The notes under the pieces are model-generated. The model did not search any database, was not told the origin of the DNA, and worked only from the letters and a program-made list of their open reading frames with translations. Below are positions 1 through 8,241 of a DNA stretch of 26,450 nt, piece after piece. Source of the stretch: PHAA01 sp964494735 (GTDB taxonomy: Bacteria; Bacillota; Syntrophomonadia; Syntrophomonadales; Syntrophomonadaceae); contig CAZBSD010000030.1 in the NCBI GenBank assembly GCA_964494735.1, forward strand, positions 1-26,450, written 5' to 3'. Every line of letters starts with the position of its first letter. Position 1 is the first letter of the stretch. A program made the translations under genes and the position numbers.

Positions 1-300
1 GGTATGCCGCTGGGCGTTGCCGATCTTGTGGATGGTCTTGCCGATGGCATCGAGCAGGGCCGTGCAGCCGCCTACAAAGTAATCGTGTTCGGTGATGGGG
101 CGGATTCCCTTGATGTTTATGCGGTCATGCAGCAGCTCGTAATCGTCGTCGAAAAGAACCGTGGTCACGATGGCCTCGCCCGGCTCCAGCTGCTGCTTTT
201 TCAGCATGGAATTGTAGCCGCCGATGGTGTCGCTCTCCAGGCCGGCCATGGAACCGCTCTTGTCCAGGATGAATACCAGTTCGGTGAGGTTGTTCTTCAT
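1..300 (-). CDS. VWA-domain protein, N-terminal part (cut by window edge)
   Basis: The first 100 codons of a von Willebrand factor A domain protein are visible; the gene continues beyond base 1. The MIDAS metal-binding motif DKSGS is at residues 13-17, right after the first hydrophobic strand, and the second MIDAS threonine lies in GGCTALLDAIG (T80). There is no signal peptide, so a cytoplasmic protein is likely. The ATG at 300-298 is preceded on the minus strand by AGGGGG about 8 nt upstream, which supports this start. It follows the macro-domain gene on the same strand after 102 bases, so the two may be co-transcribed. VWA domains of this type bind protein partners through a divalent metal; the partner is not visible here. 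The VWA call is confident; the specific role is unknown. Confidence 0.85.
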   Translation of the reverse strand, partial: MKNNLTELVFILDKSGSMAGLESDTIGGYNSMLKKQQLEPGEAIVTTVLFDDDYELLHDRINIKGIRPITEHDYFVGGCTALLDAIGKTIHKIGNAQRHT

Positions 301-402
301 TTTTGTTACCCCCTATCATTTGATATCCAGATGATAACAACTCGAAGAACAGGTATGGTCGCTTGGGAGGCGACATTTGATCCTAAGGGGCTGGCCGTTC
401 AG

Positions 403-1398
403 CTATGCGCCCAGCAGTGACTGGTCATAATGGAAAAGAACCTGGTTGATCTCGTTTATGTCGTAGAGGCCTTCGGTGATGAAATATTCAATGATAACAT
501 CGAATTTATGGCTGTGCGACAGGGTGTAGCCGGCTTTGCGGAGCAGGTCGATGGTCTGGTCGAGATTCAATTTCAGGGCGATGGCGAGGGCCAGGGCGGT
601 TGGTTTACTGGGATTGTAGCCCTTGCCGGTGCGGATCTTGGAGAATAGTTTGCGGTCGAGGTTGGCGCCCTTGTAGGTCTGCACATCGGTGAGTCCCTTT
701 TCGTCGATTAGCCGGAGCACCATATCCGAAAATGATTCATCCAGTTCATCGATAAGATCACTCAGACTCCGCTGAGCCTTTTTCTTCATCGGTGCTTCGG
801 TGGACAAGGCATCCTGGATTTCGTAAGACTGGAGTTGACGCTCCCGGGCGAAAAGCACATCCATGTTTTCAACGTAATTATCGTCAATGTATTTGTCTAT
901 TTCCGCAAAAAGCTTTTCGCTGATGGCCAGGGCCTTTTTGTCAAACACTACCAGGCAGACCATCAGGTCATGATCCAGCAGAAAATCGGTTATGGCTGTA
1001 GTGGCAACTTTCAAGGCCTGGTCTTTGGGATATCCATATATACCCGACGAAATCAACGGAAAGGCAATGGAACTACAGTTGTGCTCCAGCGAAAGGGTCA
1101 TCGAATTGACGTAACATTCATAAAGCAAGCGCGGCTCGTCATGCTTGCCTCCCTGCCAAATCGGCCCGACTGTGTGGATGATATATTTAGCTGGCAAATC
1201 ATACCCGCCGGTGATTACCGCCTGACCTGTTTTACAGCCGCCGATCCGGTTGCATTCAGCCTGCAGCTGCTCCTTCCCCGCGGCCGTAAAAATGGCCCCG
1301 CAAACGCCTCCGCCCATCTTCAGAGCAGGATTAGCAGCGTTGACTATGGCATCTACCTTCATCTTGGTAATATCGTTGCGAACTATTTGAAATGGCAT
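403..1398 (-). CDS. Macro-domain (ADP-ribose-binding) protein with XRE-like helical C-terminus
   Basis: A 331-residue protein. Residues 1 to about 165 form a macro domain: NAAN at 20-23, the glycine-rich GGGV at 29-32, and the ISSGIYGYP loop at 116-124, all of which contact ADP-ribose in this family. A charged linker (about 170-215) follows. Residues about 215-330 are a helical region with the pattern LFSKIR...PSK.TALALAIAL...LLRKAGY, a helix-turn-helix-like tail I recall attached to many Firmicutes proteins. Members hydrolyse or bind ADP-ribose derivatives, for example removing ADP-ribose from proteins or processing Appr-1''-p; which applies here cannot be read. The ATG at 1398 has a G-rich SD (AGGGGGGG) about 10 nt upstream. 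A VWA gene follows on the same strand, suggesting an ADP-ribose-linked stress or signalling pair. Macro domain sure; function of the tail inferred. Confidence 0.88.
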   Translation of the reverse strand: MPFQIVRNDITKMKVDAIVNAANPALKMGGGVCGAIFTAAGKEQLQAECNRIGGCKTGQAVITGGYDLPAKYIIHTVGPIWQGGKHDEPRLLYECYVNSMTLSLEHNCSSIAFPLISSGIYGYPKDQALKVATTAITDFLLDHDLMVCLVVFDKKALAISEKLFAEIDKYIDDNYVENMDVLFARERQLQSYEIQDALSTEAPMKKKAQRSLSDLIDELDESFSDMVLRLIDEKGLTDVQTYKGANLDRKLFSKIRTGKGYNPSKPTALALAIALKLNLDQTIDLLRKAGYTLSHSHKFDVIIEYFITEGLYDINEINQVLFHYDQSLLGA

Positions 1399-1419
1399 AA
1401 GCGTTTGGCCCCCCCTGGA

Positions 1420-1448
1420 TTTATAAGTATTTTTTCACCATTGATCAA
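1420..1448 (-). promoter_or_regulatory. Possible sigma-A promoter of the macro-domain gene
   Basis: On the minus strand, TTGATC (1448-1443) and TATAAA (1425-1420) are separated by 17 bases, a good sigma-A arrangement ending 22 bases before the ATG at 1398. The predicted start of transcription would fall in or next to the G-run that serves as the SD, giving a very short leader, so the assignment is tentative. Confidence 0.4.
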
Positions 1449-1653
1449 GCTCTAAGGCAAGAATGCATTTTCCAATAATGGTTGTTTCTACAATTCTGAA
1501 CATACTCCTAATCTTCCTGCTGCTTCGATGAAGTAATTCGGGAGGCAGAAAGAAGCCTAGCCCGCGCGTTTTTCCCGTCGAAGTCGTGGTAAGTTTGGCA
1601 AGATCCTTAAAGCTGGCCAGCCAGTCAACCCCGGCATAGACACTATCACTCAT
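1435..1653 (-). CDS. Hypothetical 72-aa ORF upstream of the macro gene
   Basis: An open frame that fills most of the 374-base gap between the macro gene and the FN3 gene. The protein starts MSDSVYAGVDW and contains a TSTGKTRGLGFFLPPELL stretch, with no recognised family. The start has only a weak SD. The frame overlaps the -35 element proposed for the macro gene. It could be a real small protein, the remnant of a larger gene, or chance. A dispersed repeat (1677-1695) lies just upstream of its start, consistent with a disrupted locus. Confidence 0.22.
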   Translation of the reverse strand: MSDSVYAGVDWLASFKDLAKLTTTSTGKTRGLGFFLPPELLHRSSRKIRSMFRIVETTIIGKCILALELDQW

Positions 1654-1676
1654 TCTTATAGGAAGTGCAGTGGGAA

Positions 1677-1695
1677 GAAAAAAAGAACGTCCCCC
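1677..1695 (-). repeat. Dispersed GGGGACGTTCTTTTT-type repeat, copy 1
   Basis: The minus strand reads GGGGACGTTCTTTTTTTC. It matches the core shared with copies at 3311, 3661, 3816 and 13926. It sits in a non-coding gap and carries no ORF of its own. It resembles the short repeats that accompany REP-associated (TnpA_REP/RAYT) transposases in Clostridia, but no transposase gene is in the window. Confidence 0.5.
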
Positions 1696-1734
1696 TAGCT
1701 CTCCCCCAGAGCAGACCCGGAGGGATAAATATTG

Positions 1735-1740
1735 TATAAT
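1735..1740 (+). promoter_or_regulatory. Candidate -10 element of the FN3 gene
   Basis: A perfect TATAAT lies 32 bases upstream of the ATG at 1773, inside an AT-rich block. No good -35 is seen 16-18 bases upstream, so this is a weak or activator-dependent call. Just before the ATG, AGAGGGGGG (about 1757-1765) is a clear SD with 7-base spacing. Confidence 0.35.
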
Positions 1741-1772
1741 TATAGTAAATATAGTAAGAGGGGGGTTCAGAT

Positions 1773-3179
1773 ATGATTGTAAGAAAACCAGGTATGCTCC
1801 TTGTCATGGTAATGACCCTGGCCCTGTTATTCGGGCCTGCCGTACCCTTGGCCCAGGCTGACACTATTTTCAACCTAAGTGCCCCGACGTCTCTTCACGC
1901 GACTTCCACTTTTAGCTCGGTGACCCTGACCTGGAATGACACCTCCACCTTTGAAACCGGGTTCAACATTGAAAGAAAAGGACCTGGTGACAGTAACTTC
2001 AAGCAAATAGGAACCACCAGCGGTGAAACGTATACCGATACCGGTTTGACTTCCGGCACCCAGTATTCCTACCGGGTCTATGCCTACAACGATTTTGACA
2101 ACACCCCCAGTTACTCCAACACGGTCCTGATCAAGACTGATTCGCTGCAGATAGTCATCCCCCCGTTGCTGATTTTTCCGAGCGCACCTTCCGGCTTGAC
2201 AGCCGAGCCAGCGTTCATCACGGTCAGTCTGGAATGGGAGGACAATTCCGCCAATGAGAGCAGTTTCATTATCGAACGCCGTGATCCCGGCGCCTTATTG
2301 TATCACCAGGTGGGCACGGTGGGGGCCAATGTCACTTCCTTTAGCGATGATGGGCTGACGGCCGATACCCAGTATTCCTACCGGGTCAAAGCCCATAATG
2401 CGATAGGGGATTCCGGTTACAGTAATGTGGCGGCGGCCAAGACTCTGAAAGTGGAGATAATCTGGCCCATCCTGACAGCTCCAGCCGCACCTTCCAATTT
2501 AGCTGCCGACAGTGTGACTCAAGATGGCGTTGCGCTCACCTGGAGCGACAACTCCAACAACGAGAGCGGTTTCCGGATAGAACGGTCGGCGGGGGGCAGC
2601 GCCTATTCCGAGATAGATACGGTCAGTGCCAACAGTGAGTCTTTGACCGACTCCGCGGTTACCGAAGGCACCACCTATAATTACCGGGTGAGGGCTTACA
2701 ACAGTTTTGGCAATTCCGCCTATTCCAACCTGCTGGCGGTCACCATACCGCAGTCTGGAACCACCCCGGGGACCACCCCCGCGACCACCCTGGTCTATAA
2801 GATCAATCAAGCCAGCTACACCTGGAACGGCATACCCCAGGCCATGGATGTGGCCCCGATAATCAGGGAGAGCCGCACTCTGCTGCCAATCCGTTATGTG
2901 GCTGATCCTTTGGGCGCCCAGACCCTATGGAATGGCGTGGAGAATAAGGTTACAATTATGACCGCCACCAAGACCATCGAATTATGGGTGAATAACAACA
3001 CCGCCAGGATCAACGGGGCCGCGGTATTTATCGATCCGGCCAATCCCAATGTCATGCCGGTGATCATCCCGCCAGGCCGGACCATGATGCCGCTCTCGTT
3101 TATCGCCAACAACCTGGATTGCGACGTGGTATGGAATCCCATCGATTCTTCGGTGACTGTTACTTATCCTAAGTCCTGA
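1773..3179 (+). CDS. Secreted protein: three FN3 domains plus copper-amine-oxidase-N-like stalk domain
   Basis: A 468-residue protein. Residues 1-29 form a signal peptide: basic MIVRKPG, a hydrophobic core, and a likely cleavage after AQA. Three fibronectin type III repeats follow at about 37-122, 137-225 and 238-326; each has the L.W.D.S..E..F.IER and Y.YRV.AYN hallmarks. A short Thr/Pro/Gly linker (327-338) leads to a C-terminal copper amine oxidase N-terminal-like (stalk) domain at about 340-466. Its repeated R.LLPIRYVA, R.MMPLSFIA and VW hallmarks are common on the surface of Clostridia. FN3 repeats usually act as spacers or binding modules on exported proteins; no catalytic domain is present, so a cell-surface or matrix role is inferred. 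It is monocistronic on the plus strand with its own SD and terminator. Domains 1 and 2 share a 21-bp identical DNA stretch, suggesting recent repeat duplication. Confidence 0.9.
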   Translation: MIVRKPGMLLVMVMTLALLFGPAVPLAQADTIFNLSAPTSLHATSTFSSVTLTWNDTSTFETGFNIERKGPGDSNFKQIGTTSGETYTDTGLTSGTQYSYRVYAYNDFDNTPSYSNTVLIKTDSLQIVIPPLLIFPSAPSGLTAEPAFITVSLEWEDNSANESSFIIERRDPGALLYHQVGTVGANVTSFSDDGLTADTQYSYRVKAHNAIGDSGYSNVAAAKTLKVEIIWPILTAPAAPSNLAADSVTQDGVALTWSDNSNNESGFRIERSAGGSAYSEIDTVSANSESLTDSAVTEGTTYNYRVRAYNSFGNSAYSNLLAVTIPQSGTTPGTTPATTLVYKINQASYTWNGIPQAMDVAPIIRESRTLLPIRYVADPLGAQTLWNGVENKVTIMTATKTIELWVNNNTARINGAAVFIDPANPNVMPVIIPPGRTMMPLSFIANNLDCDVVWNPIDSSVTVTYPKS

Positions 3180-3243
3180 TTTCAATCCGGGCGTTTGTCG
3201 GTTTCATGGGTCTGATGCAGAAATAAGGCCAATATAGCCCAAC

Positions 3244-3289
3244 AACCCTCTCCGGCTAGACTTCAATCAGTACAGTCGGAGAGGGTTTC
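3244..3289 (+). terminator. Hairpin terminator after the FN3 gene
   Basis: A perfect 11-bp inverted repeat: AACCCTCTCCG at 3244-3254 pairs with CGGAGAGGGTT at 3277-3287, with a 22-base loop. It is followed by TTCTGTGTG, a short, imperfect U tract. It lies 65 bases downstream of the FN3 stop codon and ahead of the next plus-strand gene. Confidence 0.65.
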
Positions 3290-3310
3290 TGTGTGTCCCG
3301 GACCAAGGCG

Positions 3311-3330
3311 CACGGGGACGGTTCTTTTGC
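3311..3330 (+). repeat. Dispersed GGGGACGGTTCTTTTGC-type repeat, copy 2
   Basis: The plus strand carries CACGGGGACGGTTCTTTTGC. It is the variant with GGTT instead of GTT, in the same orientation as the copies at 3661 and 3816. It lies between the FN3 terminator and the small membrane protein gene, so it forms the left border of that gene. Confidence 0.5.
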
Positions 3331-3398
3331 CTTGCTCGTTTTTGTCAATCTGCCTGGCGGCGTGTTATATTAATGAAAATGTGATCGGAGCTGGTATT

Positions 3399-3650
3399 TT
3401 GCAATACGTCGGGATAATATTCGGCATCTATGTATTCGTAACCATTGGCCTTTACCATTATTTGATTGTCTGGCTGGAGAAGTGGTTCGGCACCTGGCCC
3501 TGGGTGGCATTCCTGATAATCGGCCTGATCTGTATTTACCTGGCCTTAAACAGCCCAACCGAGGTCGGCTCCATGTGGTGGGGGTACAATTCCTTTATCA
3601 ACCTGTGGTCGGTCAAGGAAATGTTTGACCAGCACCGCCGGGCAGCCTAA
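3399..3650 (+). CDS. Small membrane protein, two predicted helices
   Basis: An 83-residue protein with two hydrophobic segments. The first runs from about residue 2 to 25 (QYVGIIFGIYVFVTIGLYHY). The second covers about residues 34-48 (TWPWVAFLIIGLICIYLA). A polar tail ends in EMFDQHRRAA. I chose the TTG at 3399 because GGAG stands 8 bases upstream; the open frame runs back to 3291, but that longer version would translate through the dispersed repeat at 3311 and is unlikely. A GTG at 3381 is an alternative. No family recognised. The gene lies between repeat copies, and the 3' end of its coding sequence is duplicated beyond the assembly gap. Confidence 0.5.
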   Translation: MQYVGIIFGIYVFVTIGLYHYLIVWLEKWFGTWPWVAFLIIGLICIYLALNSPTEVGSMWWGYNSFINLWSVKEMFDQHRRAA

Positions 3651-3674
3651 GCAGAAGCAGAGGGACGTTCTTTT
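3620..3674 (+). repeat. 55-bp exact duplicate, left of the assembly gap
   Basis: The 55 bases ending at the N run are identical to 3775-3829 just after it. They cover the last codons of the small membrane protein gene and repeat core copy 3 (3661-3674). The exact length of 55 and the position at both contig ends indicate an assembler k-mer overlap, not a biological tandem repeat. Confidence 0.8.
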
Positions 3675-3774
3675 NNNNNNNNNNNNNNNNNNNNNNNNNN
3701 NNNNNNNNNNNNNNNNNNNNNNNNNNNNNNNNNNNNNNNNNNNNNNNNNNNNNNNNNNNNNNNNNNNNNNNNNN
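3675..3774. other. Assembly gap (100 N)
   Basis: A run of 100 N marks a scaffold join of arbitrary length. Both flanks carry the same 55 bp, so the true sequence may be continuous with one copy, or may contain an unassembled repeat element. Any ORF translated through this gap is an artefact. Confidence 0.95.
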
Positions 3775-3829
3775 AATGTTTGACCAGCACCGCCGGGCAG
3801 CCTAAGCAGAAGCAGAGGGACGTTCTTTT
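3775..3829 (+). repeat. 55-bp exact duplicate, right of the assembly gap
   Basis: Identical to 3620-3674. It begins in the middle of the membrane-protein coding sequence, with no start of its own. It then runs into the dispersed repeat and the end of jetC. Confidence 0.8.
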
Positions 3830-3853
3830 TGCTTCGAGCAGAGACGGCTGCTC
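3816..3853 (+). repeat. Dispersed repeat copy 4 with adjoining hairpin
   Basis: AGGGACGTTCTTTTTGCTT (3816-3834) is followed at once by GAGCAG-AGACGG-CTGCTC, a 6-bp stem with 6-base loop at 3836-3853. The hairpin abuts the jetC stop codon (3853-3855). A hairpin next to the GGGGAC core is the layout expected of a REP-like element. On the minus strand the hairpin lacks a U tract, so it is not a canonical terminator for jetC. Confidence 0.5.
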
Positions 3854-6800
3854 TAAAACATGGCCAATTGTTCTGCATCCAGGAACCGCATCCGGTCCTC
3901 ATCTTCTTCCACCCGCACATCCTTGATTACCACCCGCATCCGTCCATCTTGAAGAATGTCCTGATTCAGCAGATAGTTTACCCCGAACCTCGATGTGATT
4001 TCCGGAGTTATCTTGTGGCCGGGGGCAATCAGCTGAATATCATTTTGCTTCAATATCTTAAACATCGGGTCCCACAGGTAGACTGCCGAAGTAGACCCAA
4101 AAGGATTGTCGGCAATTATCACCTTCCTGGTCCTGACCGCCGCATTACTGATGGACAGCATTCTGATAAACGATATCAGGCAGGCCGCGAAGATGAAGTA
4201 AAGCGAATTATTTTGCCCCTCCGAGCCGATGGCATTCTCCCAGCGGTAGAACCGGGAATTTTCCGGTATGCTTTCTACTTTATACAGCCGAACGGCAGCT
4301 TTATCCATATCCGTAATCTGCCCCAACAACTCCTGGCTGGAAAGCTGCGATGCGATCCGCTTGCGATCCACCGTTCCTTCCTCGCTGATTTCCCGTACGA
4401 TTCCGTCAATATGAGCCTTCATCCGCAGCTGCTTTTCCCGCGGTTCGAATTCCGGTAGTTTCAGTTCGATCATGTTGGTGCGCCGTCCATATACTTCGAT
4501 GCGGGAAAGGGGTTCCAGCTTTCGCAATTGCCCCAGCAGCAACTCGGCCCGCTGAATACAGCGGCGGGTAAAATCCTGCTGATAAATTTCCAACTGGATA
4601 ATGTCATAACCTATCTTCTGCATCTGCTCATCAATATTGGCTATATATTCCCCAAAAGCAGCCTGGAGTTGGCGGCACTGTCCGGTACCGGCCGGTTTGC
4701 CTATCCTCCCCAATTCCTCCACCGGTTCGCGGATTACAAAAGCCTCTGTTTCCGCCTTAATGGTGTATATTCGCTGGTCCCATTGGTTGAGCTGCCCCTG
4801 GATACTATCCTGGCGGCGGCGGAATTCTTTCTCAAACATGCGGAAATCCTTGATTTCTGCTGCGGCTGCGGTGCTGATGGCAACTGCTTCCCGTTCTAAA
4901 AACTCCTGGTAATCCTCAGCCTGCCGCTGCAATTGCTGCTCTTCCCGGCTGATTTGATCCAGCTTATCGGTATCTTGGGCCACTTCCTGGTCATAGACCT
5001 GGATCAGCTGTTCGACCGCGCTGATCTCCTGGCGGTAACGGTGGCTGCTGTCATAATCGGGCAGATCCTCGATGGCCGGCCGGGGATCTTGGGCCAGGAT
5101 ATCATCTAATTTTTCGTCGGCACTCTGGATTCTCGCTTCGATCTTGATCACTTCTGTTTCCACGGCGCTTAATTCCCGGGCATTTTCCGCTTTATCCCGT
5201 TGGGCGGCGGCAATCATGGTTTGATCGGGTATGGAAATCAAGGTTCCGCTCATTTCACTATTTTCAACTGCGGGCAGATCTCCGCCGTAATCCCGCTTAA
5301 TTCGGGCGCATAATACCTTGATCCGGCTTTCCCAATCCGCCAGTTCGCTTCTGAGCCGGTCTTCCTCCTCGGTCCGGCCGCTGACAATTGCCTGCAGAGC
5401 CCGGTAGTGGCTGCGGGCCTCAATCAGCGCGCCGTCAGTTTCAATGCCCGCGAATCCGGACAGCTGTTCCAGTTCCTTGTTGAGATCATGAAGGTCAATG
5501 CCCAGTTGGCTGAGCTGGATCTGGTTCTGTTCCCGGTCCTGATCCAGTTGCTCCAATAGCAGATTGAGACGGTGGCTCTCGGCCTCGACCGCAGCCAGCT
5601 CTTGGCGCTGGGAGGCCAATTCTGCCCTGGCGGCCGCCAGTTCCTGGCTGGCCTGAATAGTCTCCCGGAGCCGGACCAGTTTCTCCTCACCCTCGGAGAT
5701 CAATTGCTTCTGCACTTCCAATTTGCCAAGCAGGGCTTCCCGGTCGGTGCCGGCGCGCTCCCTCTGAACCTCGATGTCCGCCCGGACTTCCTGCAGATCT
5801 TTTAATGCTCTGGCTGCGTCCGTCTCTTGCCGCTGATACTCTTCAACCCCGACGGGCGGATATATGGCATAGAAGTCATTGACCTCGGCCAATTCCCGGT
5901 TCCACTCCGCCGACCGGACAGCTCCGGCCGCCATTCCGGCCTCAATATCGGCCAGCGCTGCGGCTGTCTTTTCCATGTATTTTTCGTACTGACCGCGATC
6001 CAGCAGCAGCCCGGAGAAATTGCAGAAGTAATATATGTCCGCATCTGCCCCGACCGGCTTCCCGCGCAGCATCTCCAGATTAACGACGGGCAGGAGATAG
6101 TCGGAAGCCATCTCCACTTTCAGGCGGCCCGTTTGCAGGCGGCTAAAAGCGATCTTATCAATTATCACCGCAAAGGGCAGATAAGGCATAGACTGCAAAA
6201 CATCCTGCCGTTCATCAGGTTCCAGGTCCGCCAGCCAGTCGATGCCGACTTTGACAAATTCGCATTGGCTGTGTAATTGGGCGGCCAGGGATAAAATTTC
6301 TTCATTGGGCACATAATAGCCCCGATGCTGGGAAAGCTGTTGTTTTTGCCTTAACCGGCCCGCTTCGATCTCTTTTTCCAGCTGGTGCAGGCCTTCCTGG
6401 TGAATCAGCCCTTCCAGCTCTTCCCGGTAGGCAGCAATGGTGCTCTTGTTATATACCTTGGCTTTATTCATTAAACCGGAGCGCTCCTGCCGATACTGTT
6501 CGAGCCAGGCCTGGCGCCGTTGTAGGATTTCCGCCTGTTTATCGATTTCCCCATCGGTTTTGACCGCCTCGATTTCCAGGCGCTGAATCAAAGCCATCCC
6601 GGAATTGATCTGCTCTTCTATGGCATCCCGAGCGGCCCGATGCTGGTTCAGTTCATTTTCGGCCGGGCCCCAATACTGCTCCGGGGCCAAGGCCGCTTCC
6701 ATCTCGCCCCGCCCCAGAAAATAACTGTTTAAACCGGTCAGCCGGGTGCTCCAATCCTGTTCCGAATCGGAAAGGCTGGCCACCGCTGCCTCCAGCAGGG

Positions 6801-8241
6801 CTTTCTTTTTTTCCTCCCCGATCAACTCCTGCTGGGTCTTCTTGCGGTCAGCAGTTAGCTGCTGCCGAACCTCCCCCAGGCTTTGCTGCCAGTCTTGCAG
6901 TTCTTGTGACCGCCGGGCCAGCAGGAAACTGAGCCGGCCTCCGGCAGCCCGGTATTCGTCCTTGGTAACATCTTCATCTTGCTCCAGGGCCTGCAGGCAC
7001 CGGCGGTTTTCACTCAACTGGCCTTTAACAGTCCGGTATTCACCATAACCCTCCAGGGTCCCGAGACGATTGTGGTGTTGTTCATATTCCCGGCCCTTCT
7101 CCCGCAAGCGTTCTTGTTCCAGCTCCAGGCCCTGTTTTTGGGTGCTCATCTGCAGCCGGTCAAAATTGACCAGTCCGGCCTGGAGCAGTCTTTTCAACTG
7201 CCGCCCCTCCCGACTCCCGTCTGCATTACTGGCCTGGCGCCTGACCGTTTCATTTTTTTGCCGTTCCAGGACCGCCAGGTTATGGCCGATCAGGTTGCAG
7301 ATCGCCGCCGCTTGCTGTTTATAGCCTTCGAGAACCGTGAATGATTCCAGCAGCTCGTCATTTCGGCGGGCATACTCCTGATAATAGGCCTTGACCTTCT
7401 CAAATTCCCCCAGATGCCCCTGCAAACGCAGATACTCATTCAGCCGGCTCCTGATTTGGATCAGGGTATCAGCCAGCAAGAGACTGGCCTCATTGTCTTT
7501 GCCCTGGTTATTGAGAACCTCCACATCTTCAACTATTTTCACAAACTGGTTTTCGATCAGTTTGCGGGAGGTAGTGTTCTGGCGAAAATATGATTCAATG
7601 CTGTTTTCACCGCTGTTGATACCTCTAATTATCTGCCATTCCGCCGCTATTAAACCGTGGACCGACAGATAATGCTGGTATTTATCAATACCTTCAAACA
7701 CTTCCGCCGGCAGCCCTTTTTGTTTCATCTGCTGAATATATCGGCGGATATCCTCAAAGCCGGCGTATCTTTTTTCTCCGGCCTCCCCGGCCACCAGCGG
7801 CGCCGACTTAATTCCGGTCAGACTATGGTCATTACAAAAAACACACCAGTTCAAATGCTCAATATCGGCCGCTTGCAGGCGCTCATCTTCATCGCCCGAC
7901 TCAACTCCCTGGATTGCACCGGAACCCTTTCTTCTGCGGGCGCAAAACCCGGTCAGCAAGTATTTGTACTCATGGCTTTCTTCCAGGATCCATTCCACCA
8001 CCCCATGGGAGGTGCGGTCCCTCCCGCCCTGGAACAAAAGGCTGACCGGCTTTTCCTTTCTAAGATTCGATTTGGGCAAGACCGTCTGCAGGAGCATCAG
8101 CAGCAAGAGGGATTTGCCGCCGCCATTCTCCAGATCATAAGTGGTATTGCGGCCGCCCAATTCCATAATAAAATCATCATAGAACTGGGTGGCATTATTA
8201 AAATGAACATTGGTCACCCGAATGCTTTTGATGTGGGGCAT
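3853..8241 (-). CDS. jetC: Wadjet JetC, SMC/MukB-like DNA-translocating ATPase
   Basis: A 1462-residue SMC-type protein. The N-terminal head carries Walker A NGGGKS at 39-44. Two long, Glu/Gln/Arg-rich coiled-coil arms flank a globular hinge at about 655-750. The C-terminal head holds a signature-like GSEGQNNSLY (about 1339-1348) and Walker B KVIIADNPFGS (about 1373-1383). In Wadjet, a JetC dimer with the kleisin JetA and JetB forms a condensin-like motor that extrudes DNA loops and stalls on small circular plasmids, which JetD then cuts. It is the last gene of the operon; its ATG overlaps the jetB stop by one base (TGATG). The ATPase motifs look intact. Housekeeping MukB is less likely because a jetD homologue is present and the genes are compactly linked. 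No frameshift seen. Confidence 0.9.
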   Translation of the reverse strand: MPHIKSIRVTNVHFNNATQFYDDFIMELGGRNTTYDLENGGGKSLLLLMLLQTVLPKSNLRKEKPVSLLFQGGRDRTSHGVVEWILEESHEYKYLLTGFCARRRKGSGAIQGVESGDEDERLQAADIEHLNWCVFCNDHSLTGIKSAPLVAGEAGEKRYAGFEDIRRYIQQMKQKGLPAEVFEGIDKYQHYLSVHGLIAAEWQIIRGINSGENSIESYFRQNTTSRKLIENQFVKIVEDVEVLNNQGKDNEASLLLADTLIQIRSRLNEYLRLQGHLGEFEKVKAYYQEYARRNDELLESFTVLEGYKQQAAAICNLIGHNLAVLERQKNETVRRQASNADGSREGRQLKRLLQAGLVNFDRLQMSTQKQGLELEQERLREKGREYEQHHNRLGTLEGYGEYRTVKGQLSENRRCLQALEQDEDVTKDEYRAAGGRLSFLLARRSQELQDWQQSLGEVRQQLTADRKKTQQELIGEEKKKALLEAAVASLSDSEQDWSTRLTGLNSYFLGRGEMEAALAPEQYWGPAENELNQHRAARDAIEEQINSGMALIQRLEIEAVKTDGEIDKQAEILQRRQAWLEQYRQERSGLMNKAKVYNKSTIAAYREELEGLIHQEGLHQLEKEIEAGRLRQKQQLSQHRGYYVPNEEILSLAAQLHSQCEFVKVGIDWLADLEPDERQDVLQSMPYLPFAVIIDKIAFSRLQTGRLKVEMASDYLLPVVNLEMLRGKPVGADADIYYFCNFSGLLLDRGQYEKYMEKTAAALADIEAGMAAGAVRSAEWNRELAEVNDFYAIYPPVGVEEYQRQETDAARALKDLQEVRADIEVQRERAGTDREALLGKLEVQKQLISEGEEKLVRLRETIQASQELAAARAELASQRQELAAVEAESHRLNLLLEQLDQDREQNQIQLSQLGIDLHDLNKELEQLSGFAGIETDGALIEARSHYRALQAIVSGRTEEEDRLRSELADWESRIKVLCARIKRDYGGDLPAVENSEMSGTLISIPDQTMIAAAQRDKAENARELSAVETEVIKIEARIQSADEKLDDILAQDPRPAIEDLPDYDSSHRYRQEISAVEQLIQVYDQEVAQDTDKLDQISREEQQLQRQAEDYQEFLEREAVAISTAAAAEIKDFRMFEKEFRRRQDSIQGQLNQWDQRIYTIKAETEAFVIREPVEELGRIGKPAGTGQCRQLQAAFGEYIANIDEQMQKIGYDIIQLEIYQQDFTRRCIQRAELLLGQLRKLEPLSRIEVYGRRTNMIELKLPEFEPREKQLRMKAHIDGIVREISEEGTVDRKRIASQLSSQELLGQITDMDKAAVRLYKVESIPENSRFYRWENAIGSEGQNNSLYFIFAACLISFIRMLSISNAAVRTRKVIIADNPFGSTSAVYLWDPMFKILKQNDIQLIAPGHKITPEITSRFGVNYLLNQDILQDGRMRVVIKDVRVEEDEDRMRFLDAEQLAMF

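Noticed and set aside
3291..3398. Longer version of the small membrane protein starting at the GTG at 3291
   Set aside because: It would translate through the terminator tail and the dispersed repeat; the TTG at 3399 has a proper SD.
3546..3920. Minus-strand ORF running through the N gap
   Set aside because: It is translated across 100 N and the duplicated contig ends, so it is an assembly artefact.
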